Assembly (NCBI RefSeq): GCF_905475465.1
Contig: NC_062254.1
Span: 10,422,001 to 10,486,000 of the forward strand
Length of the DNA: 64,000 bases
Direction: 5' to 3'
DNA from: Pieris napi
Taxonomy: Eukaryota > Arthropoda > Insecta > Lepidoptera > Pieridae
Below, in pieces: positions 37,149 to 49,212 of the stretch. Made by a program: the position numbers and the translations under genes. The first letter of the stretch is position 1; the number at the start of each line of letters is the position of its first letter. The notes under the pieces are model-generated. The model had not been told where the DNA came from and made no database searches. It was given only the letters and a program-made list of their open reading frames with translations.

Positions 37149-37609
37149 CCGACTCCTTCGGACTCGATTTTGACCCACTTTAAACGGACAGATTTTATTC
37201 AAATTCTGTGCCAATTTTTCTTCTATAGAGCAACCCACGCTTTTTCACAATAATACCAGTATTTTTTGTTCATTACCATTTTCAGCCTAAATTAGGAATT
37301 ATTTTTCACTTTTTAGTTTGATGTGCTTTAAAAGCGTGTTTTTTTTAGTTTTTTTTAACTATTATTTATTTTTAAATAATATGAATTTAGAAATATTATA
37401 CTGTCCTGACATTTCGTTATAACAGCAAATCATTACCACAGCAAAGTTTCTATAACGACTCGGCGAGAGACATGGAGTTGCTGAAAATGTCCACCGAGTA
37501 ACTTCCATCACAGTTTTATTGCAAATCTCGTATGACGTCGTTGGTAAGCTAATTTTCAATTAAATAAAATCTCATTAATAAGGAAAATAGAATCATAAAG
37601 TACGGTCGG

Positions 37610-38000
37610 GCAAAAATTGAAAATGAAGTTACACTCATTTGCCCTGGCCCGACACTTGGTGCCAGATGTCGCGCATTTTAATGAAATAGGACACGTTTTA
37701 TAATTTTTAGCCAAACCATAATACGAAGGGTTTCATACTTTACATATATAATAATTTACTCAAGTCAAAATTTTTATTTATGTAACTTTATATGTCTTTT
37801 TTTAATTAAATGACTAAATTTACATTTACTGCCAAATCACGGGAGTGGTACGCGAAATGGCAAATTCTCCGGCACTTCTTTAAACTATTTTAATTTCCCC
37901 GTTAAATTTTGTCGGTTTTTTGTGACGGTGTGCGCATACATCGTAAACATTTACTCTCATCATTTTTCCCCAACGCGCCAAAAGAAGTATAACTTCAAAA
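37610..38000. repeat. MITE-like repeat, same family as 31600-31832
   Basis: The right end cgccaaaagaagtataacttc is clear. The left end (aatgaagttacactcatttg) is weaker. The stretch gtgcgcatacatcgtaaac before the right end is shared with 43490-43510. Confidence 0.4.
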
Positions 38001-38414
38001 AACCCAAAAGGTTGAGAAACACTGCTCTAGAGCAATATTCATCATGTTAAGCGTGGAAAAATAAGAGAAAGTTTGTAATTACTCTTTTACAGTTTTTTCA
38101 TAATCCAATAGATTATAATAATATTTTGTATTGAACTTATAACTACTTCATGAATTAAGGTAAACAATAGCTTGATATCGAAATTGGGTTTAAAATTTAG
38201 TTCCGCAATGCAACGTTGTATTTCTTCCCGAGTAAGCGATTGAAGTTTATTAGTTTTGTCCATAAAAGGGGCAGAGGCAGTAAACCTGCAACGGACTCTA
38301 CCGGAACATACAATGTTTTTAATACTCAAACTGTGGTATACAGGGCAGAAACTGCGCGTTTATTTACATATTAATATGATAATGGGTCAAAACATTTAGG
38401 GACTAGAGTGACAA

Positions 38415-38655
38415 AGATATATATATATCGTCTGTTAGACGAACAGACGTTGTCCTGCAAAACATTTGAAGCGATAAGGATAGTAAACAAAGTATGAAAG
38501 TACCGACTGCAGCGTCATCTGCTGGGCTGATTTGTGAATCTAAACCATCTAGGGCGCCACCCAAACGCATAAAAAATCAATTCAAATCGGACCAGCCGTT
38601 TAATAGGAGTTCAGTGACATACACACGTACAGTAGAATTATATATATAAGGATAC
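38415..38655 (-). mobile_element. Helitron-like element
   Basis: Inverted relative of 46795-47008: gaacagacgttgtcctgcaa at one side, acgtacagtagaattatata at the other. It differs by an extra gcagcgtcatctgctg segment. Confidence 0.55.
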
Positions 38656-39399
38656 ATATATTGCTGTTCGTTTGTCTCACTAATTATGATCTTGCAATAT
38701 TTGTGGAAGTTCAGGGAAGGTTTATATGGTGGGAATTATCCAAAATAATAATTTAATGAAAATACTAGAAACGACAATTGACAACAGAAATCTGTGTTTC
38801 ATAGCTGTAGGGTAAGGTCCGTACTCTTTGGTCTGTTTTAAAAATTTAGTATTGTTGACACAAATATATATGTAGGTGATACGATGTTCACAGGGTCATC
38901 AATTAACATATAGTATGAACCCTTGCTGCCAATTTGTATGACTTAAAAGTTTCTAGTGAAATAATTGGCATTGAAGGAACTTAATTCATATAAAAAGTTG
39001 CATCACTATTAATCATAACTTCCGTGCCTTGTACCACAATAAACCGAACATCCAGTTAAAACCAGTAATCACATCTAAACCTAGACTCTCACGCGTTGGA
39101 ATAAAACTTAAATTAAATTGAAAATTTAAGAAGAACGTATTACTTCCGCTAGTTTGTTTTGTTAATAAATCATCAATTTTTCTTATCGTGACGCCACATC
39201 CGGTGAGAGGTGAATGACTTATTGGTAATGCTTAATGAACTAACACATATTAACCAGACACGCTATTGTTTTTTAATAAACACGAATTGTTCTAGAAGCT
39301 CAGGTATTCACTCGATTCTCTTCCAGCAGAATACGCCTAGTATTAAAAGGGAATTAAAAAGTACTTCATAAGTAGGGATTAGAATGAGTTATAATAATT

Positions 39400-39560
39400 A
39401 TGTCAAAGTCAAATCATTTATTTCAATTAGACCACCTAAAATGGCACTTTTGAACGTCAAATAAAATATAAAGAAAATTCTAGTTGCCCCTTCCAAAAGG
39501 TAGTTGCGTGTGGAGAAGAATGGGCAAGAAACTCCACACTTACCCTTTTTATGGATCAGG
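39400..39560 (+). repeat. Retroposon-like 3' repeat, variant of family D
   Basis: tcaaatcatttatttcaatt, then acttttgaacgtcaaataaa and gggcaagaaactccacactt. Confidence 0.45.
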
Positions 39561-39689
39561 TACTTTGAGATTTATATGTTATTTTGTATGTTGCTTCTGT
39601 CTTCTGTCATCCATTGACGTTACTGTAAATCTATACTGTGTTTAGATTATTTATTTAAAATTCGTTATATTAAAATAGAAACAACTTTA

Positions 39690-39765
39690 TGTCATATTAT
39701 TAGGAATGCAACGGGCGGCCTTATCGCAAACAAGCGATGTCTTCCAGGCAGCGCTAGTAAAGAAA
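39690..39765 (-). repeat. LINE-like 3' scrap
   Basis: gcggccttatcgcaaacaag and gatgtcttccaggcagcg. The complement is seen at 50330-50385 as ttgcctggaagagatggctt. Confidence 0.4.
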
Positions 39766-40202
39766 AAAACTAAAAAATAGAAATACTAAGGGTGAAGTAC
39801 AAGAAACAAAACTAAATCAACAAAAACAAAATTACAAATAAAACTGAAAAATTATACAATTACCAAACTTATCTAAAATAAATTAAAAACTAAAAGCCAC
39901 CGTTACGATTAATGAATTACAGTGTAATACAAACTATTGCATGCACTTATTTAATATTTTAACAATTTTTTTTATTGTTAGCGCCAAAATATTCTTCTCG
40001 CCAAATCTCGTCTTGGCAAAATTTTACATGAAAATTATATAACATAATTGTATGCCTCGCAATCTCAAAAAGTTATGCCATTTCATTACTAGCCTTAACT
40101 TTAGTGACACTACATTATTAGTCAGAATATGTGCCCGCGGGAGTAGTATTATCTAACGCGTGTTAGGAAACGTTTCCTCTAATATATAAAATTATATATT
40201 AT

Positions 40203-40546
40203 ACTAGCAGACCCGGCAAACGTTTGTTTTGCCTTGTTTTCTAATAATTTCTAGGATTTTTTTTTAGTTCAGTAAAAATAACTCTACAATAATAAAAAAT
40301 AGGGGTTGATCGTAGAGGAGTGAAAATTAGGGGTTGTATGTAGTTTTGTATATTGTATTATAAACAAGTAAAAAAAATTGTCTATAATGTTAAAAAAAAT
40401 TGGGGTGGACACCCCTAGGTTTGAAAAATAGATAGTAGCTGATTCTCAGACACAATGATATTCATAAAAATTTTATAAGAATCGGTTGAGCCGTTTCGGA
40501 GGAGTATGGGAACGAACATTGTGACAGGAGAATTTTATATATAAAC
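40203..40546 (-). mobile_element. Helitron-like element, first of a tandem pair
   Basis: The plus strand begins actagcagacccggcaaacg and ends gacaggagaattttatatat. In its own (minus) orientation it runs from tctcctgtcac to gggtctgctag. Confidence 0.65.
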
Positions 40547-40548
40547 TA

Positions 40549-40861
40549 GCTGATCCGGCAAACGTCGTTTTGCCATGTATATTAAAAAAAAATAGGGGTT
40601 GATCGTAGAGGGGTGAAAAAAGTAGGGGTTGTATGTATTTTTTAATGCTGTATCATAAAAAAATAGAAATTAAAAATTTAGTTCACAAAATAAAAATAAA
40701 AATTTAGGGGTGGACTACACCTAACATTTAGGGGGATGAAAAATAGATGTTGGCCGATTCTCATAGATACCGGATAAGCACAAAAAATTTCATCAAAATC
40801 GGTCAAGCCGTTTCGGAGGCGTATGGCAACGAAAACTGTGACACGAGAATTTTATATATTA
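40549..40861 (-). mobile_element. Helitron-like element, second of a tandem pair
   Basis: Starts ctagctgatccggcaaacg within a few bases of the previous element's end, in the same orientation, and ends acacgagaattttatatatt. Related but not identical to its neighbour. Confidence 0.65.
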
Positions 40862-41439
40862 GATAATAAAATATAATAATAATTTTAGATATAAATTCTA
40901 TATACGTAAGTATTTTCTTTCTTTTATCCGTCTCATTTCGTTACAATTCTCAATTTAACGATGGAATAAAAGTCATTCTAAATTCAAAATTGAACCTGCC
41001 TTGAAAATTCTCGTAAATATTCGAACCGGGCATTTGTCACGAACGAAGTAATCTCGGTAAAAGATTAGCGAGAGGCAACGCAACGGTTTAAAATCTTTAA
41101 TAATTAAGTGACAAAATGTAAATCTTAATACTGTTGGAGCCTGTTTCGCAATCTCTTTGTACCAAATGGAAATACCGAAAAACCCCAACGTGATCCGATG
41201 TTTTCCGGATGAGGGGTTTTCACAAAAAATACTAAAACCACTTGGATATACAAATATATTCAAAGAAATCGGGCAACCGACGTTTTTAACTAACCGGATA
41301 TTCTACGAACCCGAATTATATTTTTATGTAAAGAAACAATTATATTTCTTAGATTAGATAGTTATAATTATGTGTTGTGTTAAAAGTGACGTTTTATTTA
41401 TTTTGTAACATTGAGAGTTTGTTAGTCTGTGGAAAAAGG

Positions 41440-41753
41440 CGCGAGTTTTGGCTTGTCATTTGAATTTATACAAGAAGAATTTTTGGGTTCCCCCTCCACT
41501 AACACTTGAACTTTATGATATGGTATTTAAGTCCAAATTGCTTTTAAATATTATTACGAATATTTTGTATGGGAATATAGAAAAGTGTCGTTTTTAGACT
41601 TTTTCACTAATTTTTTTTTAATTTTTCTCTCCGTAAGAACCATCCTCGTACTTCAAGGAATATTATAAAAAATGAATCAGACAAATCAGTCAAGCCGTTT
41701 TCATGTTATGTCGTGACAACATAAAACGGGTTTCATTTTTATATATATAGATT
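41440..41753 (-). mobile_element. Helitron-like element, 5' part
   Basis: Its 5' end is at 41753 (complement of tctatatatataaaaatgaa). The body agrees with 57535-57800, including ttccttgaagtacgaggatg. The CTRR end is not clear. Confidence 0.55.
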
Positions 41754-42204
41754 ACTTAATTAAGCTTAAATAAATAAATCCAATCAAGAATTATTTTAAA
41801 TATAATATGTCAACATAAAACAATGAACGCATTGGTGATTCATGGCACGGAATAGGCTAATTAGCACGAGAATACTCCGGGATACAAATAACATCCGACT
41901 GAGTATAGTAATATGTTTTGAGCGCTATACAAAAGCATTGCCCTGTCTCTTTTCTTCACTACTAAATCATAATTAGACAGAAAGAGACGAAGTGCTTCAG
42001 TTCACGCCACCACAACAATCTGTTGTTAATATATATATGCGATGCCAATAGGCTTTACAGTAAATAAAATTAAAATTATATCCGATATTTCATTCAATTA
42101 TAAATCTGTTTTTATTCTACTTACTGGCACTTTTCTTTGGAAGATTTGCTTTTACAATAGAGAAACAATTAAACCTCTCTAACAAATACATAATCAGTTA
42201 ATGA

Positions 42205-42485
42205 CTTCTTTGTGGAGGAGTTTCATCATGAGACATCGAGGCAGAATACGAATTTCCACCCGTATCACCTCGACGTCCGTCGTTCCACAACTGAGCGTTT
42301 TTTAATCCAGTTTTTACACTATGTCCACGTATGTGTTTCTGAACCAATTCAACTTCGGGTCCTTCAAGAAAAGAGCGTACCAATTCTTAAAAGGCCGGCA
42401 ACGCACTTGCGAGCCCTCACTTGAGTGCCTATGGGCAGCGGTATCACATCAGATGAGCCTCCTGCCCGTTTGTTACATAAAAAAA
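42205..42485 (+). mobile_element. LINE 3' end, family A
   Basis: Encodes EFHHETSRQNTNFHPYHLDV and, after shifts, the NQFNFGSFKKRAYQFLKG end. The cctcctgcccgtttgttaca 3' region follows, with an A-rich tail at 42478. It ends 40 bases from the LPGAT1-like exon, so it inserted in the intron just downstream of the donor site. Confidence 0.65.
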
Positions 42486-42519
42486 GGTTATTCTATCATT
42501 CCTAAAAGAAGATCTATGT

Positions 42520-42525
42520 ACTCAC
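42520..42525 (-). promoter_or_regulatory. 5' splice donor of the LPGAT1-like exon
   Basis: On the minus strand the exon ends AAGCG and the intron starts gtgagt, which matches the insect donor consensus. Confidence 0.8.
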
Positions 42526-42740
42526 CGCTTGTATGAAGAAGTCCTTGTGTAGCATGCTGACGATGCCGAAGTTGGTGAATTTGAAGACGCGGTCCATGAT
42601 CCACATGAGATTTGAGAGAACTCCAGGTCGAGGGTTCCATGTAGACATTAGCATTGGTACATCGGCTGTACTCTGATGGTTGGCTAGAACCAGTGTTCGA
42701 CGATTCGTGCATACTGTTGGTTCGTCCCCACTCTCAACAA
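42526..42740 (-). CDS. LPGAT1: Internal exon of an LPGAT1-like lysophospholipid acyltransferase
   Basis: This exon encodes 71 full codons plus two bases that complete a split valine codon. It carries ANHQSTADVP, the NHX4D catalytic motif (block I) of the glycerolipid acyltransferase family. After it come LMWIMDRVFKFTNFGIVS and HKDFFIQ, which match the segment after the motif in LPGAT1 (acyl-CoA:lysophosphatidylglycerol acyltransferase 1). Members of this family are ER membrane enzymes that transfer an acyl group from acyl-CoA to a lysophospholipid. The acceptor reads ttgtctacag just above 42740, and the donor reads GCG|gtgagt below 42526. The exon has no internal stop and ends in phase 0. The histidine and aspartate of the motif are intact. 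The glycine-rich FPEGG block and the N-terminal membrane segments must lie in other exons, which I could not find here. The exon sits between a LINE 3' end (42205-42485) and a Helitron-like fragment (42786-42930). The family call is firm. LPGAT1 rather than another NHX4D acyltransferase is likely from the MWIMDR and FTNFGIVS blocks. Confidence 0.9.
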
Positions 42741-42752
42741 CTGTAGACAAAG
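42741..42752 (-). promoter_or_regulatory. 3' splice acceptor of the LPGAT1-like exon
   Basis: On the minus strand the intron ends ctttgtctacag, a pyrimidine-rich tract followed by CAG. It fixes the upstream exon edge, and the reading frame continues from a codon split one base to two. Confidence 0.8.
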
Positions 42753-42785
42753 AATAAGAATAATTAGTCAAACGGTAATATACAT

Positions 42786-42935
42786 ACTAGCTGCGAACTT
42801 CGTTTCTCCTTAATGTGATTTTACTTAGCCGACCTTTTTAGTACATACCAACATGGAACATTTTGCTATACTACCCGAGAGACCGTTCGGTTTTCCGGAA
42901 TGAAAACTTTTTAGGATTTTTCTAGTAGGTATAAA
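42786..42935 (-). mobile_element. Helitron-like 3' end fragment
   Basis: Starts actagctgcgaacttcgttt on the plus strand. It lies 45 bases upstream of the LPGAT1-like exon, inside the intron. Confidence 0.45.
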
Positions 42936-43059
42936 AATTAAAAAAAATTAAATTACAACCACTTTGACAAAAAAATGCAACTAACGCTACCTTAGATTTT
43001 CTTATATGATTGCAATGTTCGTCTTGGTTTTATCATAAAGATCAAGAAGCAAAATTAAA

Positions 43060-43562
43060 AAAAAAGGAGGCGTGTACTTATGTACGCGCGTAAGAAGTTA
43101 TACTTCTTTGGCATTATTAAAAAACGTTTTGATTGCATGCAAATAATTAATTACAATTAAATAATCAAAGACTGGAAAAGGAGTCATTATAGTCAATAAA
43201 GTTCAGTTTACATTTGAAAAATTAAATATTTATTAATATTATATTGATATTTATTATTATTTTCTAATATTAATTAGTATTGGTTTAAATATTCAATTTA
43301 AATCACTTCTGATTATAATTCAGAAGCACATATATAATTCGCACTTGTATAATGAAAACACGTGTTTTAAATGTAGAAACTCAAAGCATGTGGATAAATA
43401 TTATAAATATAAATACACAGTGAACAGAGGCGGCGTGCGTGCCAACATGCGCCACTAACTTCATTCTGTTAATTTTGTGTCCGTGCGCACCGTGCGCGCG
43501 CATCGTAAAATTTCACTCTCATCAATTTTTCATAACGCGCCTAAAGAAGTATAACTTCAAAA
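43060..43562. repeat. MITE-like repeat, same family as 31600-31832
   Basis: Left cgtaagaagttatacttctt and right gcctaaagaagtataacttc form inverted ends about 470 bases apart. A GC-rich stretch (gcaccgtgcgcgcgc) lies before the right end. Confidence 0.5.
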
Positions 43563-44068
43563 ATAGCGTCCATCTTGGTGACCTTCGCGGGTAATCCGTA
43601 CAAATTTCTTGGTCTCATTCGAAGTTCTTAAACGAGTGGAGTGTTGCCACTAAAACGATTAGACTGCCACACTCTAGGGAGTTAGCTGTACTAATGTTAT
43701 TAATACTGGAGCGAATTAGTTTTACACCCTTGGGTTATAAATTTAATTATTAAACTTTTTCAGACTCTTGATAAATTTCTTTGACTTTCTTTCCTTTTCT
43801 AAACGTACATTATTTAGATTTTTTTCCAAAAACAGCTTACTTTTTTTATCTTTTGAAAAAGCAAAAACTATAAAGCAAAATTTAACATTTCATGAACAGA
43901 GCCTTTATCATTGGTTGATTTTTTTAATACTTAAAATTTTTCTGTATTGTTCGCGTTATATTTATGGTGTAATGTTCTATGTACGGACAATTTAAACAAA
44001 CATTAAATTACATCAGACCTTATACGAAATCAAAATTGTTTTACGTGTAGATCAATCTTTATAGATAT

Positions 44069-44462
44069 AACTAGCAGACTCGGCCAAGCGTTGCTGTGGC
44101 TAAGGTTTTTGTTATACTACATAGTAGTAATCTATTCAAGGGAAGCGGTAGGAGAACACCAGTCATGGGGACCACCATGCTTTATTGGTGGTTATGCCAT
44201 TAAATTGTAGCTTATGTGAAACGTTGGTACTTTCAACACAGCGCCATCTGTTAGATTTGTGACTATCAAATAATAAACAAATATTTTACAAATACAATAA
44301 TATTGCGGGTATAAATTTAGATGTAAGCTATCCTATATTTAAAGTTAGATCAAACTACACACGGTGTGCAAATTTGATTGATATCGGTTCGGTAGTTTAG
44401 GAGTCCTTAGCGGACAAACAACGTGACACGTAATTTTTATATATATTAGATATAATATATAG
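44069..44462 (-). mobile_element. Helitron-like element, different subfamily
   Basis: The plus strand runs from ctagcagactcggccaagcg to cgtgacacgtaatttttata. The body differs from the 40-kb copies (ttggtggttatgcc, gcgccatctgttag). Confidence 0.55.
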
Positions 44463-44851
44463 ATAGATAAAATATCCAAACAACCGAAGTAAGATATTGA
44501 AAATACAACAAAAGGTCCGGAGTTTCTTCCAAGTATGAAATATTTATTTGCCAAGACCGCTTATACAGGGTGTTTGGCGAACGTGACGCGTTACATCCAG
44601 ATGGATTTTGATAAGGGTTCCTTAGTCACAGAGATATATTGGAAACGTTGGTTAATATTTACCCAAACGTAAGGGAATAAAACATGTCTGTACGATGTAA
44701 GTGATAAATGAATGCTTCCCTTCCTTCGCCTTTGTTTTGTTTTTGTATAAAATATAAAAACAGAGAGAGATGGAGTCAGATGCAGTCAATTGGAGAAGGC
44801 CTATACTCAATAAGAGGTCCTTGGAAAAACAAAGAATATATGTATATGTGG

Positions 44852-44902
44852 TGAAACATATATATATATATGTATGTATGTATTTTGTGTGTGTGTGTAT
44901 AT
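44852..44902 (+). repeat. Compound TA, TATG, TG microsatellite
   Basis: catatatatatatatgtatg, then a gtgtgtgtgtgt run. Confidence 0.85.
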
Positions 44903-45048
44903 TTTGTAACTTTTTCAAGGAATAAATGAGGCATAATTATTAAATTATTATTATTATAAAATATAAACGCATATTCAATTTATCAACACACTAGGTATTT
45001 TGTTCTTGTCTATACTAATATAATAAAGAGGAAAGATTTGTATGTAAG

Positions 45049-45272
45049 TATGTTTGTTGGCCTAGTGGCTTCAGCGTGCGACTCTCATACCAGAGGTCGT
45101 AGGTTCGAGCCCCGGCTGTGCACCAATGGACTTTCTTTCTATGTGCGCATTTAACATTCAACCGGCTTGCCTTAGACCCAAAAAGTCGAGGGCGTGCGTC
45201 AGGCACAGAAAGCTGATTACCAACTTGCCTATTAGATTTAAAAATGATCATGAAACAGATACAGAAATGAAA
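45049..45272 (+). mobile_element. tRNA-derived SINE
   Basis: Well preserved A box ttggcctagtggcttcagcg and B box aggttcgagccccgg. A 28-base body segment (the gaacggtgaaggaaaa block) is deleted, and the terminal 40 bases are missing. Confidence 0.75.
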
Positions 45273-45719
45273 AGGTCCATAATGTACTATTGTAGATTAA
45301 AAAAGCGAAAGCGCGTGTGAAAAAGTTATATATCACCCTCAAAAATTTATAAAATATAAATATTTTGTTTATAGCAAAATTTGAAAATATTTATATACCA
45401 AAACTTTATATTATAACTATTATATATAATAAGAGTCATCATTAGTAAACAATGCCTTCATATGAAATTAATATAACTAAGATTGAAATATTTAAAATCA
45501 ATGACCAAACGTCTGTAACCGCCTCCGAGATTTCTAAATTAAATTCTACTCTCATAAAACTTCAAACCAGATGGCTTATAAATCTTGAGAATTTCATATA
45601 AAACCTTAAGAATATTTTATGAAAAATTCAATTTAATCAAGTTCATTCATGCAAATATTTTTAATACTCAACATGCAAGTCTGTCAAAACGACTTTTAAC
45701 TTTTCATTCTTGATTTTTT

Positions 45720-45985
45720 TGTCAACCTGATATTAAATTACACCACCGCACATAAACACTCAAACTGTCAGAAAGGTTACGAGTATATTTCCGATCTTTT
45801 AAAAATTGGTAAGTTTGGTGCGCAAGGACTACTTCAAATGATATAGGCGGCAGAACGTGCACGATGTTTATAGAACAGGCGGCAATCGAGCAGGAGGCTC
45901 ACCTGATGTTAAGTGATACCGCCATCCATGGACACTCTCAATGGCAGAGTGCTCGCGAGACCGTTGCCGGCCTTTGCAATTTTTG
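45720..45985 (-). mobile_element. Two LINE 3' end fragments, family A
   Basis: A degenerate piece (45720-45805, catgaacactcaaactgtca-like) is followed by a better one (45878-45985) with gagcaggaggctcacctgat and gttgccggcctttgc. Confidence 0.45.
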
Positions 45986-46794
45986 CAATTGAAACGCTCA
46001 TTTCTTACCCTAAGCGTCTACCCCAAACAATATCAGACATTACCAATAAAAGTAATGGTTCATTAAAATTCAAAAAGCTAAGCGGATTTGAACCCCATTC
46101 CTACGTCACAATCTAAAATTCAATTGAAGTGAAAAAAAATCACATCATTAGCATAACAAAAAATCTCATGCATTTTTCTCTACTTAAAATAAATAATGGC
46201 AATTTAAGATTCAAATTACAAATGCCTGAAGCGGCGGTCCCGAATTTCCTAAATAAATAATCTCGCTATCTGAATCGCTATAAAAATTATTAACATTTTC
46301 ATAGTCGTTTATTCGAAGCGCGATTTTATTTCAAATAATTTTTCTCTAGTAAAAGAAATGGAGCGATTCATTTTCGCTTCGTTACAGTTTTATACAAATC
46401 GACGAACTCCGTGGTTGGTCGTTATAGAAAATTCTTTTGGGATTTTTTAATAACAACGAAGAGTACATACTTTTCACAACAAAACCAATTCATGTCGCAC
46501 AAAAATCATCTTTAAATTACTATATAAACCTCGAAGTTTTATTCCTAGTGTAGGTAAGTTTCTTTATATTTATACTAATATATCTATACTAATATTCTAA
46601 ATAATAAAGAGGAAAAAAATACAATTATAAAGAGAAATTTTTTGTAATGTTTTCACACTACAACTAGTGGGCTGATTTAAAAAATTATTTCACCTTTAGA
46701 AAGGTGCATCTTCACTGACTGACATACATAACATTTTCAAAATTAGGAATCCTTAGTAAAAATACAATAATATAACCCAAGATTTAAAAAAAAT

Positions 46795-47008
46795 ATCTTT
46801 ATATATATAATTCTTCTGTGAGTGTGTATGTGTCACTGAACTTCTCTCAAACGACTGGACCGATTTTGATGAAATTTTTTGTGTGTGTTCAAGGGGATCT
46901 GGGAACGGTTTAGATTCACAAATCAGCCCGCCAGTCGGTACTTTCATACTTTGCTTTACTAATCGCTTGAAATATCATGCAGGACAACGTCTGTCGGGTC
47001 CACTAGTA
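46795..47008 (+). mobile_element. Helitron-like element
   Basis: Starts tatatatataattcttctg and ends acgtctgtcgggtccactag|t. It shares aaatcagcccg and agtcggtactttcatacttt with 38415-38655. Confidence 0.55.
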
Positions 47009-49067
47009 TCCATATAAAACTGTCAACGCGTGCACTGTGGAATCTGTACCACAAAGAACGGTTCGGTAGCCGTCGATACACAATTTATACTAAAATAATA
47101 AGTCCTGAGTTACGATGTATCCTAACCAAGAAGAAAGGCACACAATTGTTGGGAACAAAGGTTAGACTGATGCTGATACCTTGCCTCACTATAGTTCACA
47201 AAAACGCACAATATACTCACTATAACGTTATAAATTGAGGACGTAACTATTAACAAAAAAGTATAAATTAAAATAATAATGGGTCTAACATAACCCGAGG
47301 AAAACCATGTGACTAACCAAAAAAATGTGACGATCGGCCGAGTAAAAATATTTCAGTTCACCCTCATCAAATTTTATTACACCAAAATTATATATTTTGA
47401 TCAATATCGATTCTTAATATTGTTTTGCCTTATTACGAAGAGTACTTCCAAATTTCGCTTGACAGATACCGGTGGAATCAGATAACATATACCGACAGAC
47501 AGACATACCTAAGAGATATAAATCTGCGATCGTAGTATTTATTGTCAGTATTTTTGATATAGAAACAGGATATTATGCTAAGTAGAAAATCAACGCATTC
47601 TCAGAAACTGAATGGCACACGAAACTATCAAAAATGTATAAATTCACGCTGCGGTCGCCGACCTGAAACCCGCCGAGAAAGGGTTTAAAATTAAAAACTC
47701 TTATCAATAGCTGAAACCTCTTTAAAACAAAGCACGCAATCCGAGACATCTCAAAAGACGTCGTCGCTTTAATAAAAACAAAATGAGCGAAGAAAATCCA
47801 AGACTAAATGCAACGTTTAATTAATAAAGCAATCTCTTTGAAACATTTAATTACAGGTATCGTATCTCATTCAAATTTTACTTAGGAGATATTGTATTAA
47901 CGAAACTGATACCTTTGCCAATTATTTTGAAGGCTTTGTTTTACGAGTATTGTCAATGGGCGGTTTTTAGTTACGTTTTATAAACATGTATTTGATTACG
48001 CGCTTCAGTAGCTGTTTAAAATAAACTAGATGGCAACGTGATTAGAGACTGTACTTACGACGATTAATTTGTCTTTACCACTTAATCTTAAAGATAAGCC
48101 CCGACTCTTACCAATTTATATAAGAAATAAATGGTTTACCATAGTTATTAGATAGCCTCACGTAAACCAACATATATTTTTTTTAAACTACTTTTATATG
48201 CATTTGTATCGATCCTAAACAAAACTCCTATGGTTACATTAAAACAAACCACAGTGGTTTTCTAATATATGTAACGTATGTATTATAATGATTATATTAT
48301 ATTATTATGTAAAAAAATATAGTTGCGTACGGAAGGAATTTTTCTATGCCATTCATTGTAGGATGTTAATATAGCCTATAGTTTTCCTTGATAAATGGAC
48401 AATCAGAATTTTACGATTAGTAGGTACGTGAAAAGAACTAAACTCTTCAGCTTTATATTATGCTTTCTGAAGACGATATCTAACCCATATAGGCAAATAG
48501 ATTATACAATTTATTCCTTTTCAGTGGACATACATATTTATATTTTTTATTTCTCGGACTCTAGGTTTTGATACCATTGATACTTATAAACAGAAGTGTG
48601 ATTTTTGCGCGTCATCAAAATAAAAATGTGTTCCTTAAACACTTTCAACTAAAAGTTATGTCTTTTGAGTGAAAGCTTGAATGCTTTAAAACTCAGTTGA
48701 CCTAAAAATGGTCATAGTACTTTATTAACCCTAAATCCTGGTAACACAATGTAAGGTTATGAACACGCTGAGCTCAGTGGGATGCCAATCGCAACATTCA
48801 CTTAACAAGAAAGTCTTATTACTTTATCTAGAAGATTTTAAGATTTCAGCACATTACTTTTTAAGTTGTGTACTGAAGCATTAGAATGCTTTGAACGAGA
48901 CTCTGAACGGTGCGTTCAAATCCCGATGCAAATGTATTCCTATATCTGTGCTTTAAATAACATGCGCCTATTTTATTATAGTACAGTAGTTTTTTTGTTC
49001 TATACGGTCTTCACATATTAATTACCAGTTCAATATATACAAAATATTGTAAAAACTATTTTAAAAG
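47009..49067. other. No recognised feature
   Basis: Two kilobases with no listed repeat and no long frame. This could be unique intron or intergenic sequence. Confidence 0.5.
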
Positions 49068-49212
49068 AGTAAGTATGGAGTTTCTTGCCCATTGTCCTCC
49101 ATATGAAACCACATTTTGGAATAGGCCACCAATATTTTTTTAAATATTTTAACTTGTAAATTTGACTTACAGACGTGCCTTTTTAATAGGCCTAATTGAA
49201 ATGAATGATTTG
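49068..49212 (-). repeat. Retroposon-like 3' repeat, variant of family D
   Basis: Complement of the 39400 type: gtatggagtttcttgcccat at one end, attgaaatgaatgatttga at the other. Confidence 0.45.

Noticed and set aside
37011..37238. 75-codon frame rich in THTYI repeats
   Set aside because: It is the translation of the TATG microsatellite.
40973..41357. Overlapping frames on both strands (96 and 66 codons)
   Set aside because: Neither shows a known domain, splice site or repeat relation. The overlap suggests chance openness.
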